Part shown: positions 43,409 to 55,392 of the stretch, piece after piece | Numbering within the stretch: the first letter of the stretch is position 1 | How the letters are laid out: each line of letters begins with the position of its first letter | Source: Buddleja alternifolia | Taxonomy: Eukaryota; Streptophyta; Magnoliopsida; Lamiales; Scrophulariaceae | Reading direction: 5' to 3' | Assembly (NCBI GenBank): GCA_019426215.1 | Contig: CM033397.1 | Span: forward strand, 27,406,480 to 27,470,479 | Length of the DNA: 64,000 bases | The notes under the pieces: model-generated | What the model was told of the DNA's origin: nothing | The model's input: only the letters and a program-made list of their open reading frames with translations | The model's database searches: none | Program-made: the position numbers and the translations under genes

Positions 43409-44702
43409 CTAGGATGTCAATGCCCCATTGGTCGAATGGATATGCAATTTTTATTGCTTCCATAGGGGTTCCTGGTTGATGTATCTCATTAGAATGCAGT
43501 TGACACTTGCGGCATTTTTTGGCAAATCCATATGCATCTTTTACCAAGGTGGGCCAAAAATAGCCTTGCCTCGTTATTTTTTGAGCTAGTGCCCTTCCTG
43601 CAGAATGATTTCCACAACTTCCCTCATGTATTTCCCGTAATACATACTCCGACTCTGATGGAGTCACGCATCGTAGCAGCGGCCCCCCAACTGACCTTTT
43701 GTAGAGCTCTCCGTCCATCATTACAAACCGAGTTGCTCTTTGAACAATCTTTCTGGCCTCAATCTTATCACTGGGCAGCTCATCCTTGACCAGATAGTCG
43801 GTAATTGCATCCTTCCAGGAACTCTCAGTTGAGACTGGTAGGACCGATGTCAATGATTCTATTTCCGAGTGTTCAGCCACCAGCAGAGTGACTTTCCTGC
43901 TTTTCAACCCTACAATTTGATTTGAAAATTTCGAAAAAGCATCTGCTCTTTCATTTTCATCTCTAGGGATTTGATGCAACTCAACTTTTTCAAACTCTAG
44001 CATCAATTCCCTCACCTTCTTCAAATATCGTACCATTGTTCGTTCCCTGGCTTCATTCGTGCCGACGACTTGCCTAGCCACTAATTGCGAATCTGTGTAG
44101 ACCATTAGCGTCTTTACCTCTTAGATTTTTGCCATCCTCAAACCTGCAATAAGGGCTTCGTACTCCGCTTCATTATTTGTCACATTGAAATTTAACTTAA
44201 TACCGAATTCCATATCCAACCTAACTGGGGTTTGCAACCAAACTCCAATTCCTCCCCTCTTCGTCATTGATGAGCCATCCACATGTAAAAGCCATGGCTT
44301 TACTGACTCCACTGCAATCACTCCAAGGACTGATTCCGTTGTCATCTCAACAACAAAATCGGCCATGACCTGCGCTTTCACTGTTGTACGGCTTCTATAT
44401 TCAATGTTGAATTCTCCCAATTCAATGGCCCACTTAACAAGTCTGCCCGAAACATCGGGTTTTGCCAACACTTGCTTCAGGGGCTTGTTCGTCAAGACGA
44501 CAATTTGATGGGACTGAAAATAGGGTCGCAATTTACGAGCGGAAGTCACTAGAGCGAGTGCCCATTTTTCAATCTCCAAATAATTTAACTCAGCCCCTTG
44601 GATTAATTTACTAATGTAATATACCGGTTTATGTTCGTTTTCGACCTCTCGGACCAATACCGCACTGATGGCTGCCAAGGAAACAGCCAAGTATAAGAAC
44701 AA
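43409..44702 (-). pseudogene. Tat RNase H, archaeal-type RNase H and integrase zinc domain
   Basis: 44121-44702 holds the Gypsy RNase H (LVREVENEHKPVYYISKLIQ, YLEIEKWALALV, LGEFNIEYRSR), then the start of a second, archaeal-type RNase H (LHVDGSSMTKRGGIGVWL, NNEAEYEALIAGLRMAK). A TAA at 44121 interrupts it. The frame resumes with VYTDSQLVARQV and ENERADAFSKF, then the integrase HHCC region (IHEGSCGNHSAGRAL, CRKCQLH). Two RNase H domains in tandem define the Tat clade. Confidence 0.88.
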
Positions 44703-44762
44703 GGGTTCCCCAAAAATAGGTTTTGTCAGTAATGGGGGTGATACTAAGTATTCTTTAAGCTC

Positions 44763-45632
44763 CTAGAAAGCTTTTTCACATTCTTCAGACCATGTGAAGT
44801 TTTTTACCTTCCGTAGGATTTTGAAAAATTGAAGTCCTTTATCAGTCGATCTAGATATAAATCTGTTCAGGCTTGCCATTCTTCCGGTCAATTTTTGAAC
44901 TTCCTTCACATTGGAGGGGGACTTCATATTCAAGATGGCTTCGATTTTTTCAAGATTGGCCTCAATACCTCGTTCGGTCACCATATAACCCAAAAATTTT
45001 CCCCCTCGAACTCGAAATGTACATTTATTAGGGTTTAATTTCATCCCGTATCGTTTCATTATTTCAAAAGAATTCATCAAGTGATTTAAGTGGTCCGACT
45101 CGTCCACAGATTTGACGAGCATATCATCAATGTACACCTCCATGGTCTTCCCTATCTCATTCTCAAACATCGTATTGACCAATCGTTGATACGTGGCTCC
45201 TGAGTTACGGAGGCCAAAAGGCATTACATTGTAACAGTATACACCTCTGGCCGTGACGAAGGAAGTCTTCTCCCTATCTTCCTCCGCCATCATTATTTGA
45301 TTGAAACCCTGATAGGCATCCATCATGCTCAACAGAGCACAACCTGCAGTAGAATCTACTAATAAATCAATACGAGGCAAGGGATAAGGGTCCCGAGGGC
45401 ATACTTTGTTTAGATCAGTGAAATCGGTACACATGCGCCATTTGTTTTCGGCTTTAGGTACAAGGACTACATTTGCTAGCCATTCAGTAAATTGAATTTC
45501 ATTTACATAACCTACTTCAAGCAGCTTCTTCACCTCTTCTTCAATGATGGCATCTCTATCAGGCCCGAAATTTCTTCGTTTCTGACGAACCGGTCTTGCC
45601 TCGGGGTCAACATTCAAACGATGCACTATCAC
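44763..45632 (-). pseudogene. Tat reverse transcriptase
   Basis: 289 codons open from VHRLNVDPEARPVRQKRR to KAF, ended by TAG at 44763 within the connection to RNase H. RT motifs in order: LNKVCPRDPYPLPRID, MDAYQGFNQI, MPFGLRNSGATYQRLV and the catalytic YIDDMLVKS. Strong Gypsy/Tat signature. Upstream, a TAA at about 45655 separates it from the protease segment. Confidence 0.93.
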
Positions 45633-45927
45633 TTCCGGGTCAATGCCTTGAAATTATGCAGCCTTCCAAGCAAAAATATCTGTGTTTGCCTTGAGAAATT
45701 TTATCAATTTCGACTCCATTGTGGGACTCAGTTGCCCCCCCAATTTTGGTAGTTTTCTCTGCATCGTTTTCAAAAAGTTGAATAGTTTTGTGCTCCACAG
45801 GTTGCACCCGCGTATCGATTTTCCTTTGCCTCTTATCCAGCTGCTCCATCAGCATGGTTGCCTCCTTATCCACGACATTTACCCTCGTCACTTCCCTTTT
45901 CCTTTTCTTGCTTGAATTAGGCACTAA

Positions 45928-47238
45928 CTAGGTAGTGTAACAGTCTCGGGCTTCCAACTGATTGCCCCTTACTTCGCCTATCCCATCTCTGGTTTTGAAC
46001 TTCAATTTCAAATGAGGAGTCGAAACAATGGCTCCAAACATATTTAGCATCGGCCTCCCCACAATCATATTATAAGCAAAGGGGGTATCCACAACCAAAA
46101 AGGTCACACGCAATGTCTTTCTCTTCGGAGTCGACCCCAGCGAAACGTCGAGCTCTTTCGAACCTTTCGGCATGATTTGTGACCCAGTGAATCCCATTAA
46201 GGGAGTACTCACCGCTCATAAGTTCACCCTCCCCAAGTCCATCTTTTGTAGAACATCCCAAAAGATTATATCTGCTGAACTGCCAGTATCGACCAACACC
46301 TTATGTACCGCAAAATTTGCGATATCCATTGTTATCACCATCGGATCATTATGGGGAGCAATCATGCCCTCGTAATCCCTATCGTCAAAAGCTATTGGCT
46401 GGTCCTGATTATGTACAGAAAAGACCTTCGTAGGCTCCTGACGATAGTGATTGCCACACATTTCCCTCTTATGCCTTTTTCTCGCACTGGACGAATCACC
46501 TCCAGCTGGTCCTCCCGCGATAGTGTGGATCTCCGCCCTGACTACATTAGTATGTTCTTTACGTCGATCACCCTGACGACTGTTATCATTGTCCCTCTTT
46601 TCATCATTGAGTCGATAGTTGTCACTTCGACGATGTTCATTAATCCGGGGACGGTCATATGGGCGACTGTCCCGGACCTAATGTTCATACCGGTCTCCAT
46701 CCCTTTTATAATGGAAACGATCGGGCGATCGACTACGCGATTTTTGCATCTCTTTTGTGCGATTGGCTTTCGGAGTTCTTACTTCCGCAAGAGTACAATC
46801 AATAAAGTCGTTAAGAACACCGTCTTTAATCAGACGTTCAAGTTCATCTTTCAATTGATAACATTCTTCAGTATCGTGGCCATTGTCTTTGTGAAACTGA
46901 CAATACTTATCTGAATTTGCTCTGGATTTCGATTTCATTGGCTTGGGCCATCGAATTGCATTCATATGATGCACTTCCAGTAGCACTCTTCCTCTTGATG
47001 CTTTCAAGGGGGTGTACTGCTCGTATTTTGAGTATCGAGAGGGTCGTTCGTGGTTCTTTTCAGACCTCGACCCTTCCTGCCGATAGCTATTATCTTTTTG
47101 ATCTCTACGATCGTTTACGGGTTTGCAAGCCTCGAAATCTTTTGATAGGTTCATTTCCTCCTCGTTGATGCATTGCTCTTCCAGTTGCATCAGCTCTTCT
47201 TGATCTTTAGGTGCACAACGAGCAAGGGTAGAGGCCAA
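45928..47238 (-). pseudogene. Tat gag C-terminus and protease, several stops
   Basis: 46678-47238 carries the gag zinc-finger-like motif CQFHKDNGHDTEECYQLK. After TAG at 46678 the region is Arg/Asp-rich. 46216-46461 has the protease active site VLVDTGSSADIIFWDVL, then TGA at 46216, then 45928-46212 with YNMIVGRPMLNMFGAI, the second half of the protease. The protease releases the mature gag and pol products. The stops are single-codon changes compatible with C-to-T or G-to-A mutation. Confidence 0.85.
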
Positions 47239-47246
47239 AAAAAACG

Positions 47247-48181
47247 TTACACAAGATCATGAGTTAATTCAGGTATTTCTAAAACTTCCTGATTAAACCT
47301 ATGAACAAAATCCCTCAGACTCTCGCCCGGACCCTGCTTGAACCCCATCATGGACAACACGGACTTCCTGGTCTTCTTGTTGGCGGCAAAATGATTTTCA
47401 AACCTCTTAATGAGCTGTTCGTAGGACATTATCGAACCAGGCTGCTGACTAGTGAGCCAGTCTTGAGCCCGTCCGACCAAAGTCGTCACAAAAACCCGTG
47501 CATTTATAGCATTCGACTGATGATACAACGACATCAGCAGTTCAAAAGTAGTTAAATGTGGCCCCAGAGCACCCATCCCATCATATGTAGGCAAAAGAGG
47601 GGCTTTGAATGAACTCGGGGGTTCTTCAAACATTATACTTTCACAAAACGGTGAGTTTCTAGCCATCAGTGCAGACATCGGCCTATTTTTTGAACGAGGC
47701 GCTTCCGGTCTACGACTCGCCCTACCAAGATTTTCATAAATATCATCAATTTCTGCCCTTAACAAGGCTAGCTGCTCCCTCTCCTCCTGCAAGGGCTGCT
47801 TTCCCCATCGAACCTCCCCGCGCGCACTAGCCTCGCTGTTGACCTCCTCATCGGACTGTGCTCCTTGCTCGACCCTCTTCTTATGCTCTGGATTCAAACC
47901 TTCATCTTTGGCGAACAGCTTCCTAGGTGCCAGGAGAGCCCCCGGAGTCTTAGGTATGCTCGGAGTTAGCGGCCCCGACGCCATCAAACGACTCAGAACT
48001 TCATCCACCTTCTGCTGAACCATCTTCTCCAACTCTCCCTTTGTTACTAACATCTTCTCATCACCTCGGCTACCACCGCTTCTGTCAGGTGCAGAAGACA
48101 CAGAATCCTCAATGCAAACTCGCTTATCCTTCTGACCATCTCCTTCCATCCTGACGCCAAATTCAGCGACTCTCGAGTAGT
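47247..48181 (-). pseudogene. Tat gag N-terminal part
   Basis: The retrotransposon gag domain is clear in residues about 200-315 (FELLMSLYHQSNAINARVF, WLTSQQPGSIMSYEQLIKRF, GESLRDFVHRFNQEVLEI). The N-terminal part is charged and coiled coil. The frame ends at 47247 beside an eight-T run, after which gag continues in another frame. Gag forms the virus-like particle. Confidence 0.88.
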
Positions 48182-48202
48182 TTCCCACAGACGGCGCCAA
48201 AC
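48182..48202 (-). other. Primer binding site of the Tat element
   Basis: The minus strand reads TTTGGCGCCGTCTGTGGGAA directly after the 5' LTR. Widely shared by plant Gypsy elements; I do not name the tRNA. Confidence 0.8.
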
Positions 48203-48820
48203 TGATCTAGCACGGATCCTACTCCCTACTATTTCAGTCCAGAGGATCGATAATATGCACGAAAGTCACGTTCTCAATAATATAGACTGCACTCAGATGT
48301 TGAGCTGCCTACGTACCCTTTCAGGATCAAATCTAGACGTAGTTCAAACATGTAGTTTAGAATAGATATGATTCGTATTATGACGATCTCTCGTATTTGT
48401 ATTCTAGGTTCGTACTCTCGAGTCTCCAATTATTCGAGCTACACGAAGTATGATTCGTAGTATTTATTGCTCAAACTCTCGGTCCCCCAATTCTTCATAA
48501 ATGACTGTATTTATAGAGTTTTCATTCGGTACTGTAGGGCGAATGATTGACAAGACGTCTTGCCTACGGATTCCCTACACGTGTGTCTGATGGGTGGCAC
48601 AGATTCGATGCCCATCGGGTCGGGCCGTGAATCGACCCTATCCGAATTACAAAAACACGTGGATCTTGGAGTGTAATGCAAATACCAAGGTTATAGGGAC
48701 CGGGTGTGAAACCCATCTCGTTTCCTCATATTCGAGGTAGTATATCAAATATATGACCCTAAATATTCCAAGGAATACGAGCTGACGATTATTAAATCTT
48801 CTAATATTTTAGGTATGTCA
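48203..48820 (-). repeat. 5' LTR of the Tat element
   Basis: 618 bp; the promoter-side LTR for the minus-strand element. On the minus strand a TATAAATA box lies at 48508-48515. Confidence 0.95.
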
Positions 48821-48851
48821 AACATATATATATACACACACATGGTGATGC

Positions 48852-48890
48852 AGGGGGTGGGGTGGGGTGGGGTGGGGTGGGTGGGGGACT
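48852..48890 (+). repeat. G-rich run, potential G-quadruplex
   Basis: Repeated GGGGT units (at least five G-runs of four or more) in the right half of the Mutator-type element. Confidence 0.8.
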
Positions 48891-49203
48891 GGTGGGTGGT
48901 GATGCAGGGGTGGGGTGCTTTTTTTTTTTTATGAAATAATAATTTTTTAGTTTATATTTAAAATAAAAAATCCCAAATTAAGCCAAAATCAGTCAAAATC
49001 CCCCAAATTTAAGTCAAAATCCTCAATTTCGGTCAAAATTCCCAATTTTAGTCAAAATCCCCAAATTTTCCTGCCAATTTGTACCAAAATTGCCAATTTT
49101 TTCAAGTTAGTGTACCCAAATTGCCAATAGGCCAACTTAGTGTACTAAAAAAACGTACACGCCAACATAGTGTATGAATGTTGCAATTTTTCCCTTACAT
49201 ATG

Positions 49204-49832
49204 ATACATTAATTAACATCCCTTGTATTGGAAATCATTGGTTGTGTTTGTTTTTATTTTGGAGAGTTTTTTTGATAAAAAATTTTGTGAAAAAGTTTAT
49301 TGGGAGTTGTGTACTTTGGTGAAAATGTATTTGCTTTTGTGTTTGAGTTTATTTTTAGAAAAGACAAAAGTTACTGTAGCAGTAAAATCATGCAAGTTTC
49401 TGTCTGAAAAGTTATGTTTATAATTAGTTAATGATTGAAAAATATAATATAAAATTTAAACAATTGTAATATTATGATTATATATATATATTGTAGTTGT
49501 TGTGATTAAATTTATAAGATTTATGTGTATACTTGTGCATATATATATATATATGTGTGTAAAATTTAAAGTATTATATAATATGTATGTACATGTATAT
49601 GAATATTACATTTTTTATTTATATATGATAGTATTTACATGTATATGATCATCTATATTAGTTATATATATAAGTGTTAGTGTATATATAAAATAAATAT
49701 AATCCGGCCCATTTGTATAGCTAGGGCTACAATATTTTATACATACACTAACAATAAGCATATATATACTTATATAATTATCCTTATAACTGCGTATATA
49801 TCTTTTTAGTCCCTCCAAATCAAGATAATATA
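49204..49832. other. AT-rich intergenic
   Basis: No gene or transposon end seen between the Mutator-type element and the Harbinger element. Several TATATA microsatellites. Confidence 0.6.
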
Positions 49833-50538
49833 GGGAGTGTTTGCAAACTCTACTGCTTCTAGAAAAGTGATTTTAAGTGAAAAATAAGCAGAATCACTTG
49901 AGAAGCAGAAGTGGGTAGTGTTTGCAAACAGAAGCTGAAAGTAGAAAAAAGTTGCAGGGAGTGTTTGCAAATAAAAGTGATTATCAATTAGCTTTTTTGC
50001 AGAAAGTACAATATTGCCCCTAAAATAATATAAAAATTATATATTTTTTTTCACATTTATGTTCCTAATCTTCTTTTTAACAAAATACTTCTAAAAGCAT
50101 ATATGTTTATGAAATAATATTGATTACTTGGGACAAGTAGATTACAAAACGATAATAGCAAAATAATTAAACGAGGAAAAATAGAAGAGAAATGCAAGAT
50201 TTATGTACAAACTCAAGAAAAAACTAAAATATGAGGATGTACGACAAATAAATTATGCAACCAAAAAAAAAAGAATTTATATAAAAATGGAGAAAAAGAT
50301 GAAGGGAAGTCAAAGGTGCCCGAGTAAGGGGCTCAAATTACTTACTTTGTCAGAGTTCATATTAAAAATGATTAATAGACATGTGCTTTAAAATCAATTT
50401 TACGTGGACTAAATGTTTAATTTCAAAGAGAATCCTTTCAAAATTCATATGTCCCTATTCTTTCTCCAGTAATCACGTCTTCCTCTTTTTAATCAATCAT
50501 CACATGTTGCTTTGAATTCTCAACAACCATTTATGGTG

Positions 50539-52004
50539 CTTATATAAGAATAAATTGCTCATGCAGATTTAGTGCGAAAAGAAGTTGTGTAGTCCATTCT
50601 CTCTCGTTTCTTCAAAAGTCAGGTATGTTTTTTTATTTGTCATAATTATATTATAAAGAAGAGGTTAGAAATTGATTTTTTTTATTCTTGAAATTAGTAT
50701 TCCGAGTATAGAATTTTTCTCATCTAATACTTTTGGCTTTTTGGGCTTTTAATGATAAAGATTTATGTGTTTGTTGAAAACTATTGTGTGGCACCCTCAA
50801 TATGTACTTAATTAATTAAAAATTATATTAAAAAAATTAATTAATCAGTTTATAATAGTAGATTTCTATATTTTATATATTTCTTCAGAATTAACTTTAA
50901 AATTTTCAAAATAACATTTGAACACTCAAATATTGAATTTCAGGTTACGGATGACTTTAAATGCTTAACTTTTTAACTTGGTAATTTTAAATATGTGAAT
51001 TTTTTAATTAGAGATGTATTTTAATGAGTGATTTAATTGTTACTATCCCAATCCTTAATTATTAGATTAATTACCATTAGCTATGTTGCTATAATTAAAT
51101 TGTTTTAATGTGTGATTTTTATAACTATGACAGTAGGATTTGATATGGCTAAAAACGAATTTCACAACCTAGAGGATATGTGGGCCGCTGTACGTTGGAG
51201 TCCTTATGAGGAGGATAAATTTGTGAACATGTTAATTGATAGCTCAAATGGTGGCGATCTATTTGTTGCTGGAAGGCAGAGAGCTGTATTGGCGGAGCTT
51301 GCCGAGAAACTGACTAATGAATGTGGGAAACATTTCTCATACAAGAAAGTGGTGAATAAGTTCAAAGCATTGTGAAGTAGGTACGAACTCTGGGAAATAG
51401 TCCATTTGTGGGATGGTGTCAGAATGAATGCGATTAAAAGTATGCTTGAAGCATCTGATGCAGTGTGGGATGCCATATTAAAGGTTGTTTCCTGATTTTT
51501 TTTAAGTGCATTTCAATTATTCATCTTATAGTTTTCCTAAATTTTAAAAATATTGATACAGGAACATCCGCAAGGAAGCTTAGAAATGAACGTGTAGAAC
51601 ACTGGCTAGAGTTGCAATTCATATTTGCGGGAAGTTTTCTGAATGAATTAGATGTTCAAACTCATTCTGTTCAACAGCTGTCAAGAACAAATGATATTGT
51701 AGTTATTTCTGATGAAGACGATGAGCAAGTTCATGAGCCTATTTATGGTGCTCGAGACCCAGTGACTGCTAATGTTGATATAATTCAGATTGAAAATTCC
51801 GAAGAAGGGAATGTCAGCCACTGTTCTACAGTTGTCTCATCCAATGCAGCATATGTTTTACGCTAATTTGGCGAATTCATTGAAGAATAAAAAATGTGAA
51901 AATGATGAACTATCACTCGATGCTCGGTTATTGTCTTTTTTGAATATGATTAGAAAAAGAAAATTGAGATGGACGTGTACTGCCATTTATATTTTAACCA
52001 CTTA
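50539..52004 (+). pseudogene. SANT/Myb-like domain gene of the Harbinger element (+ strand)
   Basis: A TATATAA box at about 50540 and a leader ending AG|GTATGT at about 50622 precede an intron to 51133. Exon 51134-51483 starts at ATG 51145 and encodes a SANT-like segment (MWAAVRWSPYEEDKFVNMLI, YKKVVNKFKAL, ELWEIVHLWDGV). A TGA at 51373 interrupts it. The next exon from 51562 has a shifted frame, whose readable part is ARK-, ELQFIFAG-like, followed by an acidic tail (VVISDEDDEQ). The wording matches the plant Myb/SANT-like family associated with Harbinger elements. The premature stop and shift make it non-functional. It converges with the transposase gene. Confidence 0.6.
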
Positions 52005-52358
52005 AAGAAGTGTATAACATTGGTAATGGCAATTTTTGTGCACATACTTTTGTGCCCAATAACTGGCAAAACAATTTCAATTTGACATACCAAAACAGTC
52101 AATTCGCCAAGACCATATACACTTCAATTGTTTCACACATAAAAATTAACATAGAATAATTTGCCTTGTGTTTACATAAATCCCGTAATACATCATTTTC
52201 AATCTCGACCAATAATTATTTAATAGTATAACAAGCATATAAGAAATCTAAAATAAATGCGATAATAATAAGTTGAGATGTAAAGTTTACACATTTAATA
52301 ACTGAAGGAAAAAATGTAATTGAATCTGTCTACCAATGCAAAAATAAAACTATTCATA

Positions 52359-53833
52359 TCAACCCATATAAGTTGGAATACCAATTCTTCCAAATGTAAT
52401 TGATGCGCATATATCGTCCCTAATTCTATTCATAACGACATCATTTTGCTGGAATTCAGCTTCGACAGAGTCATCAATATCACCATCTGATTCATATTCT
52501 GTGGTGTCATGATTATATTCAAATTCTATAAAATCATCATCTTCCGCGTCCATCTTACGGATAAAGTTGTGAATTGCCATCGTAGCCGGAACAAGTGCAA
52601 CTTGATCTGCCCATGGAATATTGATGGGCATGTCATTTATCATGTAGAATTTTTTTTCCATGCTCCAAAGGTACGTTCGATACATGAACGCAATGACGAG
52701 TGTACATGATTGAATACTTCGTAATGGTTATTGTACGAAGTTGCACGCCGAAATTCCTCAAGGTGATATTTATGCCCTTTGTACGGAGCAAGAAACCCTG
52801 ATATGTTAGAGTAACCCGCATCGACTAGATAATATTTACCTAGTAATACATTCAAATAATCAAGATAAATTAAATAATACGTACACTAATAAAATTCAAA
52901 TTAAATAATAAAATTAAAATGACTTATTGCTTACCTTTGGGAGGCATTGGAAATCTTTTGGATGGATCTTTAATAGTCTCGTTAAAAATTCTTGTATCAT
53001 GAGCACTACCTTCCCATCCCGGCAATACAAACGTGAAACACATATCAAAGTCACATGCTACCATTACATTTGTGTTGGGATTCCTTTTCTACCAATAAAT
53101 GGCACTTGCTCATGGCACGGCAAAGAAGCCTTGACATGAGTGCCATCGATAGCGCCAATGCAGTCCTTTTGTAAGAGTTATAAAAAATTTAGAAACTAAA
53201 CAAAATATATAAAACTTTAATAAACCAAATAGACACATTAAATGTTACCTTAAAATGAGGGAAATATTTAGGATTATCGCTGATATATGGGTGTATAGTT
53301 GTGAAATCATCAAATGGTCGAACCCAATCAATTGACATCTTCGTGCATGCTCGTAAAACATTATGAAATATCCTGCTAATTGTAAAACCAGACCTCTGAA
53401 AGAACTCTTGTAGTTGTCTATTCCCTGTTCTTACACCAACTATCATCATAAAAGTACCAAGTTGCTCCTCAACACTGACATGACTCATGGTTTTCAAGCC
53501 ATATTCATCTACTAATACTCTACACAATTCGAAAAATACTTCTTTGTGCATTCTCATATTGTTATGGCATCGACTGGGACTTCCATTTAATAAAGACATC
53601 AAAAATCCCCACCCACTATAATGTCTATCATGGCAAGGAGTTTTATGTAAATAATTCTCATAATATGCTACTGCTCCAATAACTATAGCATATATTATCT
53701 TTTTCTTTATTCTACTTGAAGTGTTTGAGCTATTACCTTCATTGTCTTCTTCACTAGTATAATCATCTAAATTTCCACTGCTCGTCGATTTAGAAAGTGA
53801 ATCAAGTCTGGTATTCCAATCCGACTCTGCCAT
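52359..53833 (-). pseudogene. PIF/Harbinger DDE transposase, three exons, two frameshifts
   Basis: Exons on the minus strand: 53249-53833, 52935-53165, 52359-52839, with short GT-AG introns. Exon 1 holds the N-terminal helical region (CRVLVDEYGL, QLGTFMMIVG, RSGFTISRIFHNVLRAC). Exon 2 begins DCIGAIDGTHVKA, the first catalytic Asp, and later GSAHDTRIF. Exon 3 has YYLVDAGYSN (second Asp) and SCIERTFGAWK (Glu), then WADQVALVPATMAIHNFIRK. A missing base near 53066-53072 and an A-run difference near 52650-52658 break the frame. The enzyme cuts and joins the terminal repeats. All three acidic residues remain. Confidence 0.9.
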
Positions 53834-54203
53834 TCTGTTTATTTACAAAAAATATAATTAGTGAATTAAAAGTATAAAGTACTTATTAGATGCTTAACCA
53901 TGCATCAAAAGTAAAATATGTGCTATGTATTTATCATCACATAGTCATTATAACTAATAAATTCAACCAATATTCATAGAATTTGTACACTCCAAGATAT
54001 ATATTGCCACATTAAATTACACAAATATAAAATTTTCTAGATGTTCAAATTCATAAAAAATAATATCATTCACATTTCCAAAAAAATTAAAAGGGGACCT
54101 CAATAGAATTATAGGCAACATAGTCTTGGGAAAAAAAACAAACGAATCCACTCTTAATAAGAAATCCTTCCACGAAATTCATAAAACAAATATAAAGAAA
54201 TCA

Positions 54204-55374
54204 TTAAGACGATGCAATATCATTGTCTGACACCCCACGTGATGCATGGGCTGAGGTCGTTGAAGATGGCCTACGTTGCATATCCCTTTCCATTTGATCT
54301 TGCAACCATCTAAGTCTGGTTTCATTTTTCTTGATGGCCAAAAACATCTCTCTCACTGAAGGTTTAAGGAACAATCGAGTAGCATACATCCACATTGTGT
54401 CACCCTCCTCGATTCCTGACATCTCCTCCAATATATCCAAACAATCTTTGATACTGTATTGTTGACCATGTTCTTTACTCGAGTTAGATAATGATGAATC
54501 AGTTTCTAAAGTACCCACCATACGCTCAAGACACCTCACAATTTTGTCACCATTTGACATCTTTTTTATCTTCTTACCACGAATACGAGTAGAGAACTCG
54601 GCACTTCCCCTTCTATTACCTCCAATAGGACCACTTTCTGCTTGTGTGTTAGTAGTCGCATCAGTTTCAGCATTGGGTTCATTCACATGATCATTAAAAT
54701 TGTGAAACTGAACATCAGAGGACTCATCCAACTCATCCAGCAAATGTGGCGGCAATATTCCCGAGCTTGGAGTCCACGCACTAGCTCCAGTTGCTACAAC
54801 ATCAGAAAATAACATTTCCTGATCCTCAAGTAAAATTGGTCCCTTTTCTCTATACTTAGCTGCATCAGGTACTTCCTGAAATAGAATGAAAACTGGAGTT
54901 ATGGATTATTATTCTACACAAAAAGAAATATATTTGATGACGAAAAAAAGGATTGTAAAGTACCTGAATCTTCCTTTGCCACCAATCAGGAGTAGCCTCA
55001 ATCGTTCCTTTCTCATTGTTCCAACCTAGCCCACTCTCTCCCCGCAATAATCTTTTCCATATTCCCCATTCCTTTTTCAAACTATCCCAACGATTCTTCA
55101 ATTGAATTCGAGTATAATTACGATTAGTTGAAGTTGTAAATTTACGTACGAGATTATCCCAACCAGTTTTATTAAAGTGACTCCCAGGCCTATTTCCTGC
55201 CAGTAGCTCCTCAACACATATTTTAATAAAAATCTCTGTAGTTCTAAGGTCCCAACTTGCCTTCTCAGTAGTTTCTACATTTTTCCCCCGTTGACGTCGA
55301 ATACTATCGTTACTTTGTGAATGTTGTAATTGTGATGATGATTGTGAGATCCTTTGAGAACTATGTGAATCCAT
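54204..55374 (-). CDS. SANT/Myb-like protein of the Harbinger element (ORF1)
   Basis: Two exons on the minus strand, 54964-55374 and 54204-54875, joined in phase by an 88-bp GT-AG intron. The start MDSHSSQRISQSS is the first ATG after a 5'UTR-intron acceptor at about 55393. Residues about 40-115 form a Myb/SANT-like domain (ASWDLRTTEIFIKICVEELL, YTRIQLKNRWDSLKKEW, TPDWWQRKIQ). The C-terminal half is Ser- and Glu-rich with a conserved end segment (DCLDILEEMSGIEEGDTMW). In plant Harbinger elements this DNA-binding partner assists the transposase. I see no stop or frameshift, so it may still be expressible. Confidence 0.85.
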
Positions 55375-55392
55375 AACTATATGACAGATGTA

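Larger units (their letters stand above)
38450..48820 (-). mobile_element. Tat-clade Ty3/Gypsy LTR retrotransposon, full length, defective
   Basis: Two 618-bp LTRs (TGATCTAGCACGG ... GGTAT(A/G)TCA) bracket a 9.1-kb interior on the minus strand in the order gag, protease, RT, RNase H, archaeal-type RNase H, integrase. An archaeal-type second RNase H is diagnostic of Tat. Beyond the integrase lies a gene on the opposite strand. Flanks are CACAT (38445-38449) and AACAT (48821-48825), a near 5-bp duplication. By eye the LTRs differ at about 17 of 618 positions, so the insertion is moderately recent. Nonsense codons at about 47246, 46678, 46216, 45925, 45655, 44763, 44121 and 42991 make it non-autonomous. 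Confidence 0.93.
37889..49194. mobile_element. Mutator-type element, split by a Gypsy insertion
   Basis: The left end (from GGAAAAATTGCAACATTCAT through ACTAACTTGAAAAAATTGGC, 37889-38015) and the reverse complement of the right end (49194 back to about 49065) match over about 125 bp with few differences. TTACATAT(G) flanks both sides (37880-37888 and 49195-49203), an 8-9-bp duplication fitting Mutator elements. The interior is simple sequence and (C)CCAAATTT-type repeats, no transposase. The 10.4-kb Tat retrotransposon sits in its microsatellite, so the unbroken element was about 0.94 kb. Confidence 0.9.

Noticed and set aside
42570..48200. Many + strand frames of 60-200 codons in the Tat gag-pol region
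   Set aside because: They are shadows of the minus-strand gag-pol frames, which carry the recognisable domains.
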